From Rhodococcus sp. WMMA185 (GTDB lineage Bacteria > Actinomycetota > Actinomycetes > Mycobacteriales > Mycobacteriaceae), in contig NZ_CP017014.1 of the NCBI RefSeq assembly GCF_001767395.1, positions 186,001 through 250,000 on the forward strand: a stretch of DNA of 64,000 bases, written 5' to 3'. The position numbers were made by a program, and so were the translations under genes. Every line of letters starts with the position of its first letter. The first letter of the stretch is position 1. The notes beneath the pieces were generated by a model that ran no database searches, was not told where the DNA came from, and worked only from the letters and a program-made list of their open reading frames with translations. Below, one piece after another: positions 8,834-17,334 of the stretch.

Positions 8834-10282
8834 CTAGCCGGTGTAGCCGAGCGGCATCAGGACGGACTTGGTCTCGCAGAAGGATTCCAGCCCTTCCGGA
8901 CCGTTCTCGCGGCCGATACCCGAGGCCTTGTAGCCACCGAAGGGCGAGCCAGGGTCGAACGCGTACCAGTTGATCGCGTAGCTGCCCGTGCGGATCTTCT
9001 TCGCGACGGCGAAACCGTGCTCTATGTCGGTGGTGAACACGGATCCGGCCAGGCCATATTCGGAGTCGTTGGCGATCTTGATCGCCTCCTCCTCGGAATC
9101 GTATGGGATCACGGCCAGGACGGGCCCGAAGATCTCCTCACGGGCTATTGTCATCGAATTGTCGACGTCGGCGAAGATCGTGGGCTCGACGTACCATCCC
9201 TTGTCGAACCCCGCGGGCCTTCCGCCGCCGAGGACGAGACGTGCGCCCTGCTCCTTGCCCTTCGCGATGTAGTCTTCGACGCGATTGCGCTGCTTCTCGG
9301 AGATCAGCGGCCCGAGTTGGGCAGCCGGGTCGGAGGGATCCCCGACCGTCATGAGTCCGGCACCCGCCACCAGTTTGTCCAGCACCTCGTTGTACCGCGA
9401 GCGGGGGGCGAGGATGCGTGTTTGCGCCACGCACGCCTGGCCGGTGTTCATGAGCCCGGACATCACCAGCATCGGCATCGTGGCATCGAGGTCGGCGTCC
9501 TCGAGGATGATCGCCGCCGACTTCCCGCCCAGTTCGAGTGAGCAACTCTTGAGGTTCTGTGCCGCGATCGCTCCGATTCGGCGGCCCACCGGACTGCTTC
9601 CGGTGAACGTCACCTTGTCGATGCCGGGATGGGAGACGAGGTATTCGCCCGTCTCGGCGCCACCGGGAAGGACGGAGATGACTCCCTCCGGGACACCCGC
9701 CTCGGCAAAGATCTCGGCGACAAGATGGGTGGCGAGAGGAGATTCGGGAGCCGGCTTCAATAGAACGGTGCACCCAGCCAGCAACGCCGGGGCCAGCTTG
9801 TTGACAGCCAGGAACAGCGGCACGTTCCAGGCGAGGACAGCCGCCACCACGCCGACGGGCTCGCGCAACACCCGACTCTGGCCGAAGACGCCGGTGCGGG
9901 TCTGCTCCCACTCGAAATCGTTCGCCAAGCCGGCATAGAAGTTCAGGGTCGCCAGTGAGGGTGTCTGCTGCATCATGGAGACCATCGCCGGCGGCTGGCC
10001 CATCTCGGACGAGATGAGTGAGGCGAGAGTTTCGCCGCGCTCTTCGATCAGCTTGGCCGCCTTGGCAAGGATCTCGCCCCGCTCCGCAGGAGTGGTGTTC
10101 GGCCAGGGCCCCTGCGTAAACGCTTGCCGGGCAGCGACGACGGCGTCATCGATGTCGGCCGGCGACGCGACCGGGCAGCTACCGACGCGTTCTTCGGTTG
10201 CGGGGGAGAACACTTCGAGCACTTGATCGGTTGCGGGCGCAACCCACTTGCCGCCGATGTAGAGCTTGTCGTAGTCAGTCAT
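8834..10282 (-). CDS. NAD(P)-dependent aldehyde dehydrogenase (Rv0223c-like)
   Basis: 482 residues, a full-length aldehyde dehydrogenase. Catalytic residues are in place: C284 in GQACVAQT, E250 in LELGGKSA and N153 in AWNVPLFL; the NAD-loop FTGSSPVGRRIG is also present. ATG at 10282 with GGGAATGG upstream starts MTDYDKLYIGGKW, typical of the family. It follows a short ORF and a KstR-type box. In M. tuberculosis the equivalent Rv0223c is reported in the KstR cholesterol regulon. Substrate is therefore probably a steroid- or lipid-derived aldehyde, which is inference. Confidence 0.93.
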   Translation of the reverse strand: MTDYDKLYIGGKWVAPATDQVLEVFSPATEERVGSCPVASPADIDDAVVAARQAFTQGPWPNTTPAERGEILAKAAKLIEERGETLASLISSEMGQPPAMVSMMQQTPSLATLNFYAGLANDFEWEQTRTGVFGQSRVLREPVGVVAAVLAWNVPLFLAVNKLAPALLAGCTVLLKPAPESPLATHLVAEIFAEAGVPEGVISVLPGGAETGEYLVSHPGIDKVTFTGSSPVGRRIGAIAAQNLKSCSLELGGKSAAIILEDADLDATMPMLVMSGLMNTGQACVAQTRILAPRSRYNEVLDKLVAGAGLMTVGDPSDPAAQLGPLISEKQRNRVEDYIAKGKEQGARLVLGGGRPAGFDKGWYVEPTIFADVDNSMTIAREEIFGPVLAVIPYDSEEEAIKIANDSEYGLAGSVFTTDIEHGFAVAKKIRTGSYAINWYAFDPGSPFGGYKASGIGRENGPEGLESFCETKSVLMPLGYTG

Positions 10283-10310
10283 CGGTCCATTCCCTTTGTC
10301 GGTGCCCCGG

Positions 10311-10496
10311 TCAGGAGGCTGTGTCGGTGAAACTGTCGAATCCGCAGTGTGCGTGGGGTCCGACAGCCGCGACCTCGAACAATCCGGTCCCGGCATATGT
10401 CGCGTCGCGCCCGGTGAGATGAAGTCGAATGAGCTGTTGCCGGATGTGCGCGGTGAGTGACTCGGGATCGGCAGATCGAGCAGCGCTCGAGCTCAC
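10311..10496 (-). CDS. Candidate 61-residue protein in front of the aldehyde dehydrogenase
   Basis: Short ORF starting VSSSAARSADPESL and ending CGFDSFTDTAS. Support is the strong ribosome site GGGGAGGAG 7 bases before this GTG, a spacing better than for the GTG six bases earlier. It lies between the KstR-like box and the dehydrogenase ATG, with 28 bases to the next gene. No domain is recognised; one Cys and several His near the C-terminus are noted. It may be a real cytosolic small protein or a leader ORF. Confidence 0.5.
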   Translation of the reverse strand: MSSSAARSADPESLTAHIRQQLIRLHLTGRDATYAGTGLFEVAAVGPHAHCGFDSFTDTAS

Positions 10497-10536
10497 GGTC
10501 ACTCTCCTCCCCTGAACGCGGTGTGACTCTGAACAC

Positions 10537-10550
10537 TAGAACACGTTACA
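10537..10550 (-). promoter_or_regulatory. KstR-type operator
   Basis: TAGAACACGTTACA fits the published mycobacterial/rhodococcal KstR consensus TNNAACNNGTTNNA at every fixed position. It is 41 bases upstream of the short ORF start and oriented to control the aldehyde dehydrogenase operon. KstR is a TetR repressor released by 3-oxo-cholestenoyl-CoA type ligands. Confidence 0.7.
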
Positions 10551-10663
10551 GAGTTTGGGAATAGGTGGTGAGATCCTGCGGAATCAACTTCCGTAGATCT
10601 CCAGGCCGCTCGACTCGGCGAGAGTTCCGAGCCCCTCGAGATCCGTCGGGGCGACGACTGCGC

Positions 10664-11431
10664 TCAGCGCTTCTTCATCACGAGAACGAGGTTGCTGACC
10701 AGAAACTCTCGCAGCCCCGGAATCCGCACCATCCACCACGCCCACCTCGGATGGTAGCGCGGAAAAGCGGCCAGGAATTCAGCGTCAGGGGTGCGCCGGG
10801 CCCACCGAAGTCCGTCGGTCGCGGACACCTCGAACAACGAGACGCCGTAACGATTCTTCGGTTCGTGCCCGTTTTTGCGCAGGTAGCGCCGTGCGGCGTA
10901 TTCACCCCCGAACGCGTGCCAAGGTCCGGTCTCGTGTCCGCCGAACGGGCCCCACCACAGCGTGTACGAGAGCACGATCAGGCCACCGGGCTTGGTCACG
11001 CGAACCATCTCCTCGGCCATTGCCCACGGTTCGCTGACGTGCTCGGCGACGTTGGAGGAAAAGCAGATGTCCACCGATGACGTCCGAAAGGGCAGTGCCA
11101 GGCCGGACCCGCGCACGGATCCGCCGACGGCCAGGCCCGCCGCGTGCATCTCGGACGGATCCGGTTCCACCGGAACGTACCGGGCCCCCGCGTTCTGGAA
11201 CACCTCCGCGAAGTAGCCGGGTCCACCGCCGACATCGAGCACAGTGACACCAGACAGGTCCGAGTCGGTGAGACCTCTATATAGGTCGCCGATGAGTTCG
11301 ACCGAGTCGCGGGCAAGCGCGCCGTAGAAGAGATCGGGGGCGCTCTGCTCGTGCCGGAAGTCGCTGAGCAGGCCGAACGACCGTTTCAACGTGGCCCGTC
11401 GACCGAATCGTCGGGTCACGGGAGGTGTCAT
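10664..11431 (-). CDS. SAM-dependent methyltransferase (Rv0224c-like)
   Basis: 255 residues, class I methyltransferase of the UbiE/COQ5 type. The SAM loop VLDVGGGPGYFAEVF is at about residues 64-78, followed by the acidic VEPDPSEM and the SNVAEHVSEPWAM motif IV region. No membrane helix. The chosen ATG gives MTPPVTRRFGRR and nearly the same length as Rv0224c; a longer frame to 11533 would run into the divergent promoter region. It is divergent from the glycosyltransferase over 156 bases, as in M. tuberculosis. The acceptor is unknown; envelope glycan or lipid is inferred from neighbours. Confidence 0.85.
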   Translation of the reverse strand: MTPPVTRRFGRRATLKRSFGLLSDFRHEQSAPDLFYGALARDSVELIGDLYRGLTDSDLSGVTVLDVGGGPGYFAEVFQNAGARYVPVEPDPSEMHAAGLAVGGSVRGSGLALPFRTSSVDICFSSNVAEHVSEPWAMAEEMVRVTKPGGLIVLSYTLWWGPFGGHETGPWHAFGGEYAARRYLRKNGHEPKNRYGVSLFEVSATDGLRWARRTPDAEFLAAFPRYHPRWAWWMVRIPGLREFLVSNLVLVMKKR

Positions 11432-11587
11432 CACGGAAGTGAACTCTAGCCAGTGCAGGCGGCCTGGCAGCAAACCGCCCACGGTGGCTGAAGCATGGGG
11501 AAGAATTCGACCGATAAGGTGTTCGGGGGCCACGGCGGCACAACGCCCTGTCTCGAGAAGTAATTACCGCACCGACAACAGGAGTAC

Positions 11588-12814
11588 ATGAACGTGCGAG
11601 AGGTTCTGCTGCTCTGCTGGCGCGATACCGGCCACCCACAGGGGGGCGGTAGTGAGCGATACCTCGAGGAGGTCGGTGCACAACTTGCGGCACGGGGAAT
11701 CAAGGTCACTCTGCGCACCGCCCGCTACCGCGGAGCCGCCAAGAAGGAGACGGTCGACGGTATCGAGATCAGTCGTGGTGGAGGACGCTACAGCGTCTAC
11801 CCCCGTGCCCTTGCCGCGATCGCAGCGGGTCGACTCGGGTTCGGTCCGCTCAGGGGAATTCGACCAGATGCCGTCATCGACACCCAGAACGGCATCCCCT
11901 TCTTCTCCCGTGCTGTGGCCGGCGCGCCCGTCACTCTGCTCGTGCACCACTGCCACCGCGAGCAGTGGCCTGTGGCGGGGCGGCTGATGGGCAAGGTGGG
12001 CTGGTGGGTCGAATCGTGGCTGTCTCCGCGTACCCATCGAGACGATCAGTACCTCACGGTGTCGCTCCCGTCCGCGGAAGAACTGGTCGACCTCGGCGTC
12101 GACCGTGAACGCATTGCCGTGGTTCGCAACGGCGCCGACGACATCCCCGCCGGCGTCGTCGTCGGCGGAACAGCCACGCGGACCACACATCCGAGCGTGT
12201 GCGTTCTGTCGCGACTGGTGCCCCACAAGCAGATCGAGGACGCCCTCGAGGCCGTGGCCTTCCTGCGCCCGACCATCCCTGACATCCAGCTCGACGTCAT
12301 CGGTGGTGGTTGGTGGGAGCGCAATCTCCGCGACCGCGCGCACGAGTTGGGTATCGGTGACGCGGTCACGTTCCATGGCCACGTCGACGAGACCCGCAAG
12401 CATCGATTGCTGTCCAGGTCGTGGGTGCACGTGATGCCGTCTCGCAAAGAGGGTTGGGGCCTGGCGGTCATCGAGGCCGCTCAGCACGGCGTCCCGACCA
12501 TCGGTTATCGCAGCTCCAAGGGCCTGACGGATTCGATCGTCGACGGCGTCACCGGACTTCTCGTCGGCAGTGCCGAGGGGGGTGCTGCTGATGTCGGCGC
12601 CTTGACCGCGGCAGTCAACACCCTCCTGCTCGACTCCGAGACGCGACTCGTGCTCGGTGAGAAGGCGCGTGTCCGCGCGGGCGAGTTCTCCTGGGAACAC
12701 ACCGGCAAGGGCGTCCACGAGGTACTTGCGGGCACCGCAGCCGGTGTCCGCACCTCAGGACTGGTATCGGCGCTGTCGCCGAGCGTGCACCTCGAGGACG
12801 CCCGCGCCCAGTAG
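11588..12814 (+). CDS. GT4-family glycosyltransferase (Rv0225-like)
   Basis: 408 residues, GT-B fold retaining glycosyltransferase. The glycine-rich N-terminal acceptor loop (HPQGGGSERYLEE) and the EX7E donor motif EGWGLAVIE, E288 and E296, are both visible. No membrane segment. AGGAG lies 5 bases before the ATG. It is divergent from the methyltransferase, and its last 60 bases overlap tail-to-tail with the convergent membrane protein gene. Probably a nucleotide-sugar-dependent step in envelope polysaccharide or glycolipid assembly; sugar unknown. Confidence 0.88.
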   Translation: MNVREVLLLCWRDTGHPQGGGSERYLEEVGAQLAARGIKVTLRTARYRGAAKKETVDGIEISRGGGRYSVYPRALAAIAAGRLGFGPLRGIRPDAVIDTQNGIPFFSRAVAGAPVTLLVHHCHREQWPVAGRLMGKVGWWVESWLSPRTHRDDQYLTVSLPSAEELVDLGVDRERIAVVRNGADDIPAGVVVGGTATRTTHPSVCVLSRLVPHKQIEDALEAVAFLRPTIPDIQLDVIGGGWWERNLRDRAHELGIGDAVTFHGHVDETRKHRLLSRSWVHVMPSRKEGWGLAVIEAAQHGVPTIGYRSSKGLTDSIVDGVTGLLVGSAEGGAADVGALTAAVNTLLLDSETRLVLGEKARVRAGEFSWEHTGKGVHEVLAGTAAGVRTSGLVSALSPSVHLEDARAQ

Positions 12815-14530
12815 ACCTCCCGAGAGCATCAGTGCCCAGAGCGCATGGGCGGTGATCACCGCTGCCCGCGCCTGCCCGGATGACTGGTGCGGCGCAACGT
12901 CACCATCGACGCGATACAGCTCGAGGTGCTCGTCCGAGAACAGCCGCTCCAGGTCGGCCAGCGTCGTCGCGGATTCGCCCCTGAGTCCAGGCGTATCACG
13001 CTCGACCAGAACCCACCGGACGCCCAGCGCGGCAAGTTCGGCGGGGGAGCCACCGGTCAGCAGCACTCGTTCCACGTGTCGTGCGCGTGAACCCTCGCCT
13101 TGTACGACACCGCCGGCCACAACCAATTCGCCCGTTTGCAGGACGTCTTCGGGGAGCATCCGCGGGGCAGGATCCAGGACGGGCGCCGGGCCGGAATAGG
13201 GGAACTTGCGGAACATCCCGGCGGGCAAGACCGCGACATCGCCGCTGTTCGGGTCGGTGTCGAGCTGGGACGCCACCTGTTGCCACGACTGTGGGTACTC
13301 GATCGGGCGCAGCGCGCCCCCGACTCCCCACGCCAGGTCGGGAAGGGAGAGCAGCACCACGACGACAGCCGAGACAGACCATGTGCTGGGCCGCTGAAGC
13401 AGCACCGCGGTGTTGGGACGCCGCGACAGCGCCGCAGCGATGCGGGGGAGCGCAAGCACCGCCGCGGCGGCCGCGAGCGCATACAGCGGGGCGGCAAGCG
13501 CCACCCATTTCTGGGCGTCCCGGAGCAACCCCGCGCCGGGGATGGCCTGAACCACCCAGCGACCGAGATCGAGACCCCAGGCCGTGGCGCCGAAGGCGGG
13601 TGCCAACACCGCAACAAGTGCGAGCGCTGCGAGCGCTGATACGACGGGATTTCTGCGCCGCCGCCACAGGGCAGGCAACCCGAGTAGGACAAGGCCCAGC
13701 AGTGCAAGTGTGCCGAACAGGGCGAACAGTGTCGTGCGGGAATCCGGGACGGCGGCGCTGTTCCAAATGCCACCGAGTCCGGCGAGGCTGCCGATGGTCG
13801 CCAGTCCCGGCTCGGCTCGAGCTGCAAACGCCGCGACTCCGGCCGGATCGGAACCATCCCCGCCTCCGGACAGGGCGGTCGCCACCAGCCAGGGTGCGCT
13901 CGCGAGCACGAACAGGATCAGTGCACCCGTTGCCCTGCGCCATGCGGCGGACCTTCCACCCGGGGCAACGAGCACTGCCAACGCCGTCGCCGCGGCGAGC
14001 AGCACTCCGGTGGGGGTCAGTCCGGCGGCCGCGAGACAGGCCGCGAGCGCGAACCACCCTTGCGGCCGACCCCGGCGAATTGCGACCGCAGCGCACACCG
14101 TCCACGGCAAGGCGGCGTACCCGGTCAGCAGACTCCAATGTCCCTGTAGCAGGCGCTCAGCAACGTAGGGGTTCCACACCATCACCGTCGTGGCCACGAG
14201 TTGTGGCCCGAGTCCGGCCGTCGGCAGCACGGCGGCGACCATCCGCGCCGCACCCCACCCGGCCGCCCACAGGGCCGCTAGCAGAATCACCTTGACGAGC
14301 AACCCACCGTCGACGACGGCACTCAGCGTTGCGAGGAGCGCGTCCTGCGGCACCGCTCGCGCCGCGGCGTCGGTCAGTCCGAGAGCCGAGTCCGTCAAAT
14401 ACGAGCGGGGGGTGCTGACCGCGTCGCGTAACAGTAGGTAGCCCGGAGTGAGTACGGGTCCGAGGACCAGGAGTGCCAGCAGCAGGCTGTAGACGGCCGG
14501 GACGAACGGTGCGCGGTGCCGGACGGTCAT
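12755..14530 (-). CDS. Multi-pass membrane protein, GT-C-like (Rv0226c-like)
   Basis: 591 residues with about 10-12 predicted membrane helices in the first 460 residues and a soluble C-terminal region that ends in one more helix and a basic tail. Length and neighbours fit Rv0226c. The layout resembles GT-C glycosyltransferases that use polyprenyl-phosphate sugars, but no catalytic motif is assigned. ATG at 14530 (MTVRHRAPFVP) was chosen; another in-frame ATG lies 12 bases upstream. The start is divergent from the flippase with only about 60 bases between, and the 3' end overlaps the glycosyltransferase by 60 bp. Confidence 0.82.
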   Translation of the reverse strand: MTVRHRAPFVPAVYSLLLALLVLGPVLTPGYLLLRDAVSTPRSYLTDSALGLTDAAARAVPQDALLATLSAVVDGGLLVKVILLAALWAAGWGAARMVAAVLPTAGLGPQLVATTVMVWNPYVAERLLQGHWSLLTGYAALPWTVCAAVAIRRGRPQGWFALAACLAAAGLTPTGVLLAAATALAVLVAPGGRSAAWRRATGALILFVLASAPWLVATALSGGGDGSDPAGVAAFAARAEPGLATIGSLAGLGGIWNSAAVPDSRTTLFALFGTLALLGLVLLGLPALWRRRRNPVVSALAALALVAVLAPAFGATAWGLDLGRWVVQAIPGAGLLRDAQKWVALAAPLYALAAAAAVLALPRIAAALSRRPNTAVLLQRPSTWSVSAVVVVLLSLPDLAWGVGGALRPIEYPQSWQQVASQLDTDPNSGDVAVLPAGMFRKFPYSGPAPVLDPAPRMLPEDVLQTGELVVAGGVVQGEGSRARHVERVLLTGGSPAELAALGVRWVLVERDTPGLRGESATTLADLERLFSDEHLELYRVDGDVAPHQSSGQARAAVITAHALWALMLSGGLLGAGVLEVHARRQRRYQS

Positions 14531-14592
14531 GAGGCGCCACATTACGTGGTGCGCAGGCCGGGTTCGCGCAGTGCGTAGTGCATCATAAGCAA

Positions 14593-15789
14593 ATGCCACG
14601 CCGGATCCGCACCAAGTCAGCGGTGGCCGGGGTGACGATGGTGACAGCGGGTTCGATGGTCGCGAATATCGCCTCCTACCTGCTGCATCTTCCCGCAAGC
14701 CGCTGGCTTGGTCCTTCTGGGTACGGGGAGTTCGCCAGCCTGCTGGCCGCTCAACTCGTTCTGGCCGTACCCGCGCTCGCGCTTCAGACCGTCGTCGCAC
14801 GCGAAGTGGTTCGGGGCAAGGGTGCCCACGCAGTGCGGTTGCTCGGGTATCGCTGCGCCGTGATCGTCGCCCTGGTGGCCGCGCTGCTTGTTCCGGCGGT
14901 CTCCTGGGCACTGGACACCGGCACGCTCGCCACTTCTTCGGCACTGATCACAGCCCCCGTACTGGTCCTCCTCGCCACCGAGCAGGGACTGTTGCAGGGT
15001 GCGGCGCGTTTCGGCCCGTTGAGCGTTGTGCTCGCCGCGGCAGGTGTCGCCAAGGTTGTTCCCGCCGTCGTCGTGCTCGCTCTCGGGGCCGGACCGGGAC
15101 TCGCCCTCGCGGCCAGTGCGGTCGGAACCGGTCTGGTTGCCCTCGTCACCAGGCTGTTGGCCGACTCAGGCGTGCTGGGGGAAGCGAGCACGCGGATCGG
15201 CGTAGGGGCGGTGCTGAAGGCGTCCCAGGTGCAATTGGCGCTGATCGCGCTGTCATCGATGGATCTCGTGGTGGCAAGAATTGTTCTGAGCGCCGACGAC
15301 GCAGGCCTCTACGCGCTCGGAGCAGTCGCGACCAAGGCGGCGTTCTGGTTGCCCCAGGCCGTCGGTGTCGTCCTCTATCCCCGAATGGCTAACCCTGCCC
15401 AGTCGGTGCGTGCAGTTCGTTCGGCTCTGGCCATCCTCGTGGCCCTCGGCGCGGTGCTCGTCGCTGGGGTTGCGGTGGCCGCACCCCTCGTCCCAGTCCT
15501 CGTCGGGGCCGCTTACCAGCCCGTCCAATCGTTGTTGTGGCTGTTCGCGCTGCAGGGGGCCTGCCTGGCTGTCCTCCAGGGCGCGCTGCTCTCGGCGATC
15601 GCGGGCGAGAGGACGCACCTGGCGGTGATTGCCTGGATCGGCTTGGCAGTCGAGATGATCGCCATGCTGACAGTCGCGTCCACCATCGGGCAGTTCATCG
15701 GAATCGCCGTTGCCGTCGCCGCGGGCACCGCGCTGGTCGTCGGCGTCCGCGCCGTTCGCGGCGCGCGACACGATGCCGTGACAGCTTGA
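14593..15789 (+). CDS. Wzx/MATE-like polysaccharide flippase
   Basis: 398 residues, almost entirely hydrophobic, with about 12 membrane helices and the N-terminal GxxGYGEFASLLAAQL segment typical of polysaccharide-biosynthesis flippases (MVF/PST fold). It probably moves a lipid-linked sugar across the membrane. No clear ribosome site is seen before the ATG; a GTG 15 bases upstream is an alternative, and the very short spacing to the divergent gene suggests a short or absent leader. There is no counterpart between Rv0226c and Rv0227c in the M. tuberculosis order I recall, so this looks like an insertion in the block. Confidence 0.8.
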   Translation: MPRRIRTKSAVAGVTMVTAGSMVANIASYLLHLPASRWLGPSGYGEFASLLAAQLVLAVPALALQTVVAREVVRGKGAHAVRLLGYRCAVIVALVAALLVPAVSWALDTGTLATSSALITAPVLVLLATEQGLLQGAARFGPLSVVLAAAGVAKVVPAVVVLALGAGPGLALAASAVGTGLVALVTRLLADSGVLGEASTRIGVGAVLKASQVQLALIALSSMDLVVARIVLSADDAGLYALGAVATKAAFWLPQAVGVVLYPRMANPAQSVRAVRSALAILVALGAVLVAGVAVAAPLVPVLVGAAYQPVQSLLWLFALQGACLAVLQGALLSAIAGERTHLAVIAWIGLAVEMIAMLTVASTIGQFIGIAVAVAAGTALVVGVRAVRGARHDAVTA

Positions 15790-15795
15790 ACTGTG

Positions 15796-15846
15796 CGCCC
15801 GATGTGACATTTGTGCAGTCAGGCGGAACCGATGTCACATCGGGCG
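15796..15846. terminator. 15-bp inverted repeat, 21-base loop, after flippase gene
   Basis: CGCCCGATGTGACAT at 15796-15810 is exactly complementary to 15832-15846. It begins 7 bases after the flippase stop and precedes a second hairpin. The outer ATGTGACA motif is like that of the palindrome at 8759. Likely part of a terminator for the convergent pair. Confidence 0.55.
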
Positions 15847-15893
15847 AGCCACATCGTGTGCAACGCTCCCCGGATACCGGGCCCCGGACACGA

Positions 15894-15927
15894 CGAAGGG
15901 GACCTCGCAAGAGCAAGGTCCCCTTCG
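15894..15927. terminator. 12-bp GC-rich hairpin between convergent genes
   Basis: CGAAGGGGACCT and AGGTCCCCTTCG form a perfect 12-bp stem with a 10-base loop between the flippase and the DUF3068 gene. No long T-tract, but stem strength and position fit a bidirectional intrinsic terminator. Confidence 0.7.
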
Positions 15928-15959
15928 ATGCCGACTATGTTGAGCGCGGCCGACCGACG

Positions 15960-17114
15960 CTACCGCTGGTCGTCGTGCCTACGCGGATCGGTGACGGGAA
16001 TCTCCTCCGTCTTGTCCAAGGTCCAGTCGTGCTGCTCCGTAGGTGCGTCTGAACCCTCGAAGTGACGACCGCCCTGGCCCGAGGGCACATCGCCGCCACC
16101 GTTGGTGGACGCGGGCTGCTGGCCCTTCCCGCCGCGCAGGCCGAGGAAGATGCCCGCGATCAGCGCGATCAGGCCGAGAACGCCGGCAATGATGGGTATG
16201 GTGCGACCGAACAGGTTGATCGTGTCGATGCCATCCCTGGCCTGCTCGACCTGGGCCTCGATGGTCTGCTCGTCGAAGGGCAGCGTCACCTGCAGCACGT
16301 CGACCTCCGGCCGGTCAGCGTTACGCGCGTAGTACTGGTGCAGCTGCTCCTGACCCTTGACGATGATGCCGGTCTGGGGCTCGACCCACACGTCGCGCAC
16401 ATTGGCGTACCAGCGAGTCATGGTGATGGGGAGATCTCCACCGGGAACGCCCCAGGTCTCGGCCGGCAGTTCCAGCTTGTTGGTCGGGTCGTTGTCCACC
16501 ATCGACAGGTCGACCGGATCGATGGTCTGGCTGTAGTGGTACACGTTCAAGCCGTTGATCTCCGTCTCCTCGACGAAGTTCATGTCCTGCGTGGTGCGGG
16601 AGTTCAGGTCGAAGTAGGGGTAGCTCTTCTTCTCGGCGTCGAACGGGAACTTGTACTGCAGGCCGTCGCGCGGAACTTCCTGCGCGGGCTGGTCTGGTTC
16701 CGTCTGGATGGTGCCTACCGGGTCGTTGGTCGGCATCGCGCTCTTGCGGTCGATGGTGGTGCGGTCGACGGTCGCGGCCAGCAAGCCAACGTCGCCGGGC
16801 CTGTCGGTGCGAAACACTGTCTGACCGGCCTGGAGCGTGACCACATCTGCGTTGGAAGGCTCTTCGGTGGTGACATAGCGCTGCGACACGATCGGAACGT
16901 TGGTATCCACCTGTGCACTTCCTGCGAGAAGCGCCGCCGAGTCGAGCACGCTGCCCGTGCCTGAGGCAATCGTGGTTACTTCGAGGTCCAAGGGCGTCGT
17001 CTTCAACTTGCCTACGGTGTAGGTCGGAATGAGAATAGCGACGGCCAGTAGGAAGGCACCGAGGCCCACCAGAATGTATGCAAGTATCCGGCTCGGCCCT
17101 GAGCGCTCCGCCAT
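15960..17114 (-). CDS. DUF3068/PorA-family membrane protein (Rv0227c-like)
   Basis: 384 residues. A membrane helix at about 10-32 and another at about 300-325 bracket a large extracytoplasmic domain, with a Gly/Gln-rich cytosolic tail. This two-helix, long-ectodomain form is DUF3068; Rv0227c is the mycobacterial equivalent. AGGAGAG precedes the ATG. No enzyme motif is visible. Its place among envelope-glycan genes suggests a role in arabinogalactan or lipoglycan assembly, by position only. Confidence 0.85.
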   Translation of the reverse strand: MAERSGPSRILAYILVGLGAFLLAVAILIPTYTVGKLKTTPLDLEVTTIASGTGSVLDSAALLAGSAQVDTNVPIVSQRYVTTEEPSNADVVTLQAGQTVFRTDRPGDVGLLAATVDRTTIDRKSAMPTNDPVGTIQTEPDQPAQEVPRDGLQYKFPFDAEKKSYPYFDLNSRTTQDMNFVEETEINGLNVYHYSQTIDPVDLSMVDNDPTNKLELPAETWGVPGGDLPITMTRWYANVRDVWVEPQTGIIVKGQEQLHQYYARNADRPEVDVLQVTLPFDEQTIEAQVEQARDGIDTINLFGRTIPIIAGVLGLIALIAGIFLGLRGGKGQQPASTNGGGDVPSGQGGRHFEGSDAPTEQHDWTLDKTEEIPVTDPRRHDDQR

Positions 17115-17334
17115 GCTGACTCTCCTAACTCAAATCTGTCGACTGAGATTCCCCCACCGGCAGCAGGGCTGCGCGGATCGCATGGAGTCCACATCGACAC
17201 CACGTGAGGCAAAACACTAACAGTCCCGAGCACTCATCTGCCCCATCGGATAGTAGTCGTATGGGCGGATTCACTGAGAAATGACGCGGCCGGAGTTTTT
17301 CGTCACAGCGTGGGCACCGGGCACACTATTGGTA

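Noticed and set aside
15811-16964. Plus-strand open frames over the DUF3068 gene
   Set aside because: Shadows; the minus-strand gene has a ribosome site, membrane helices and family match.
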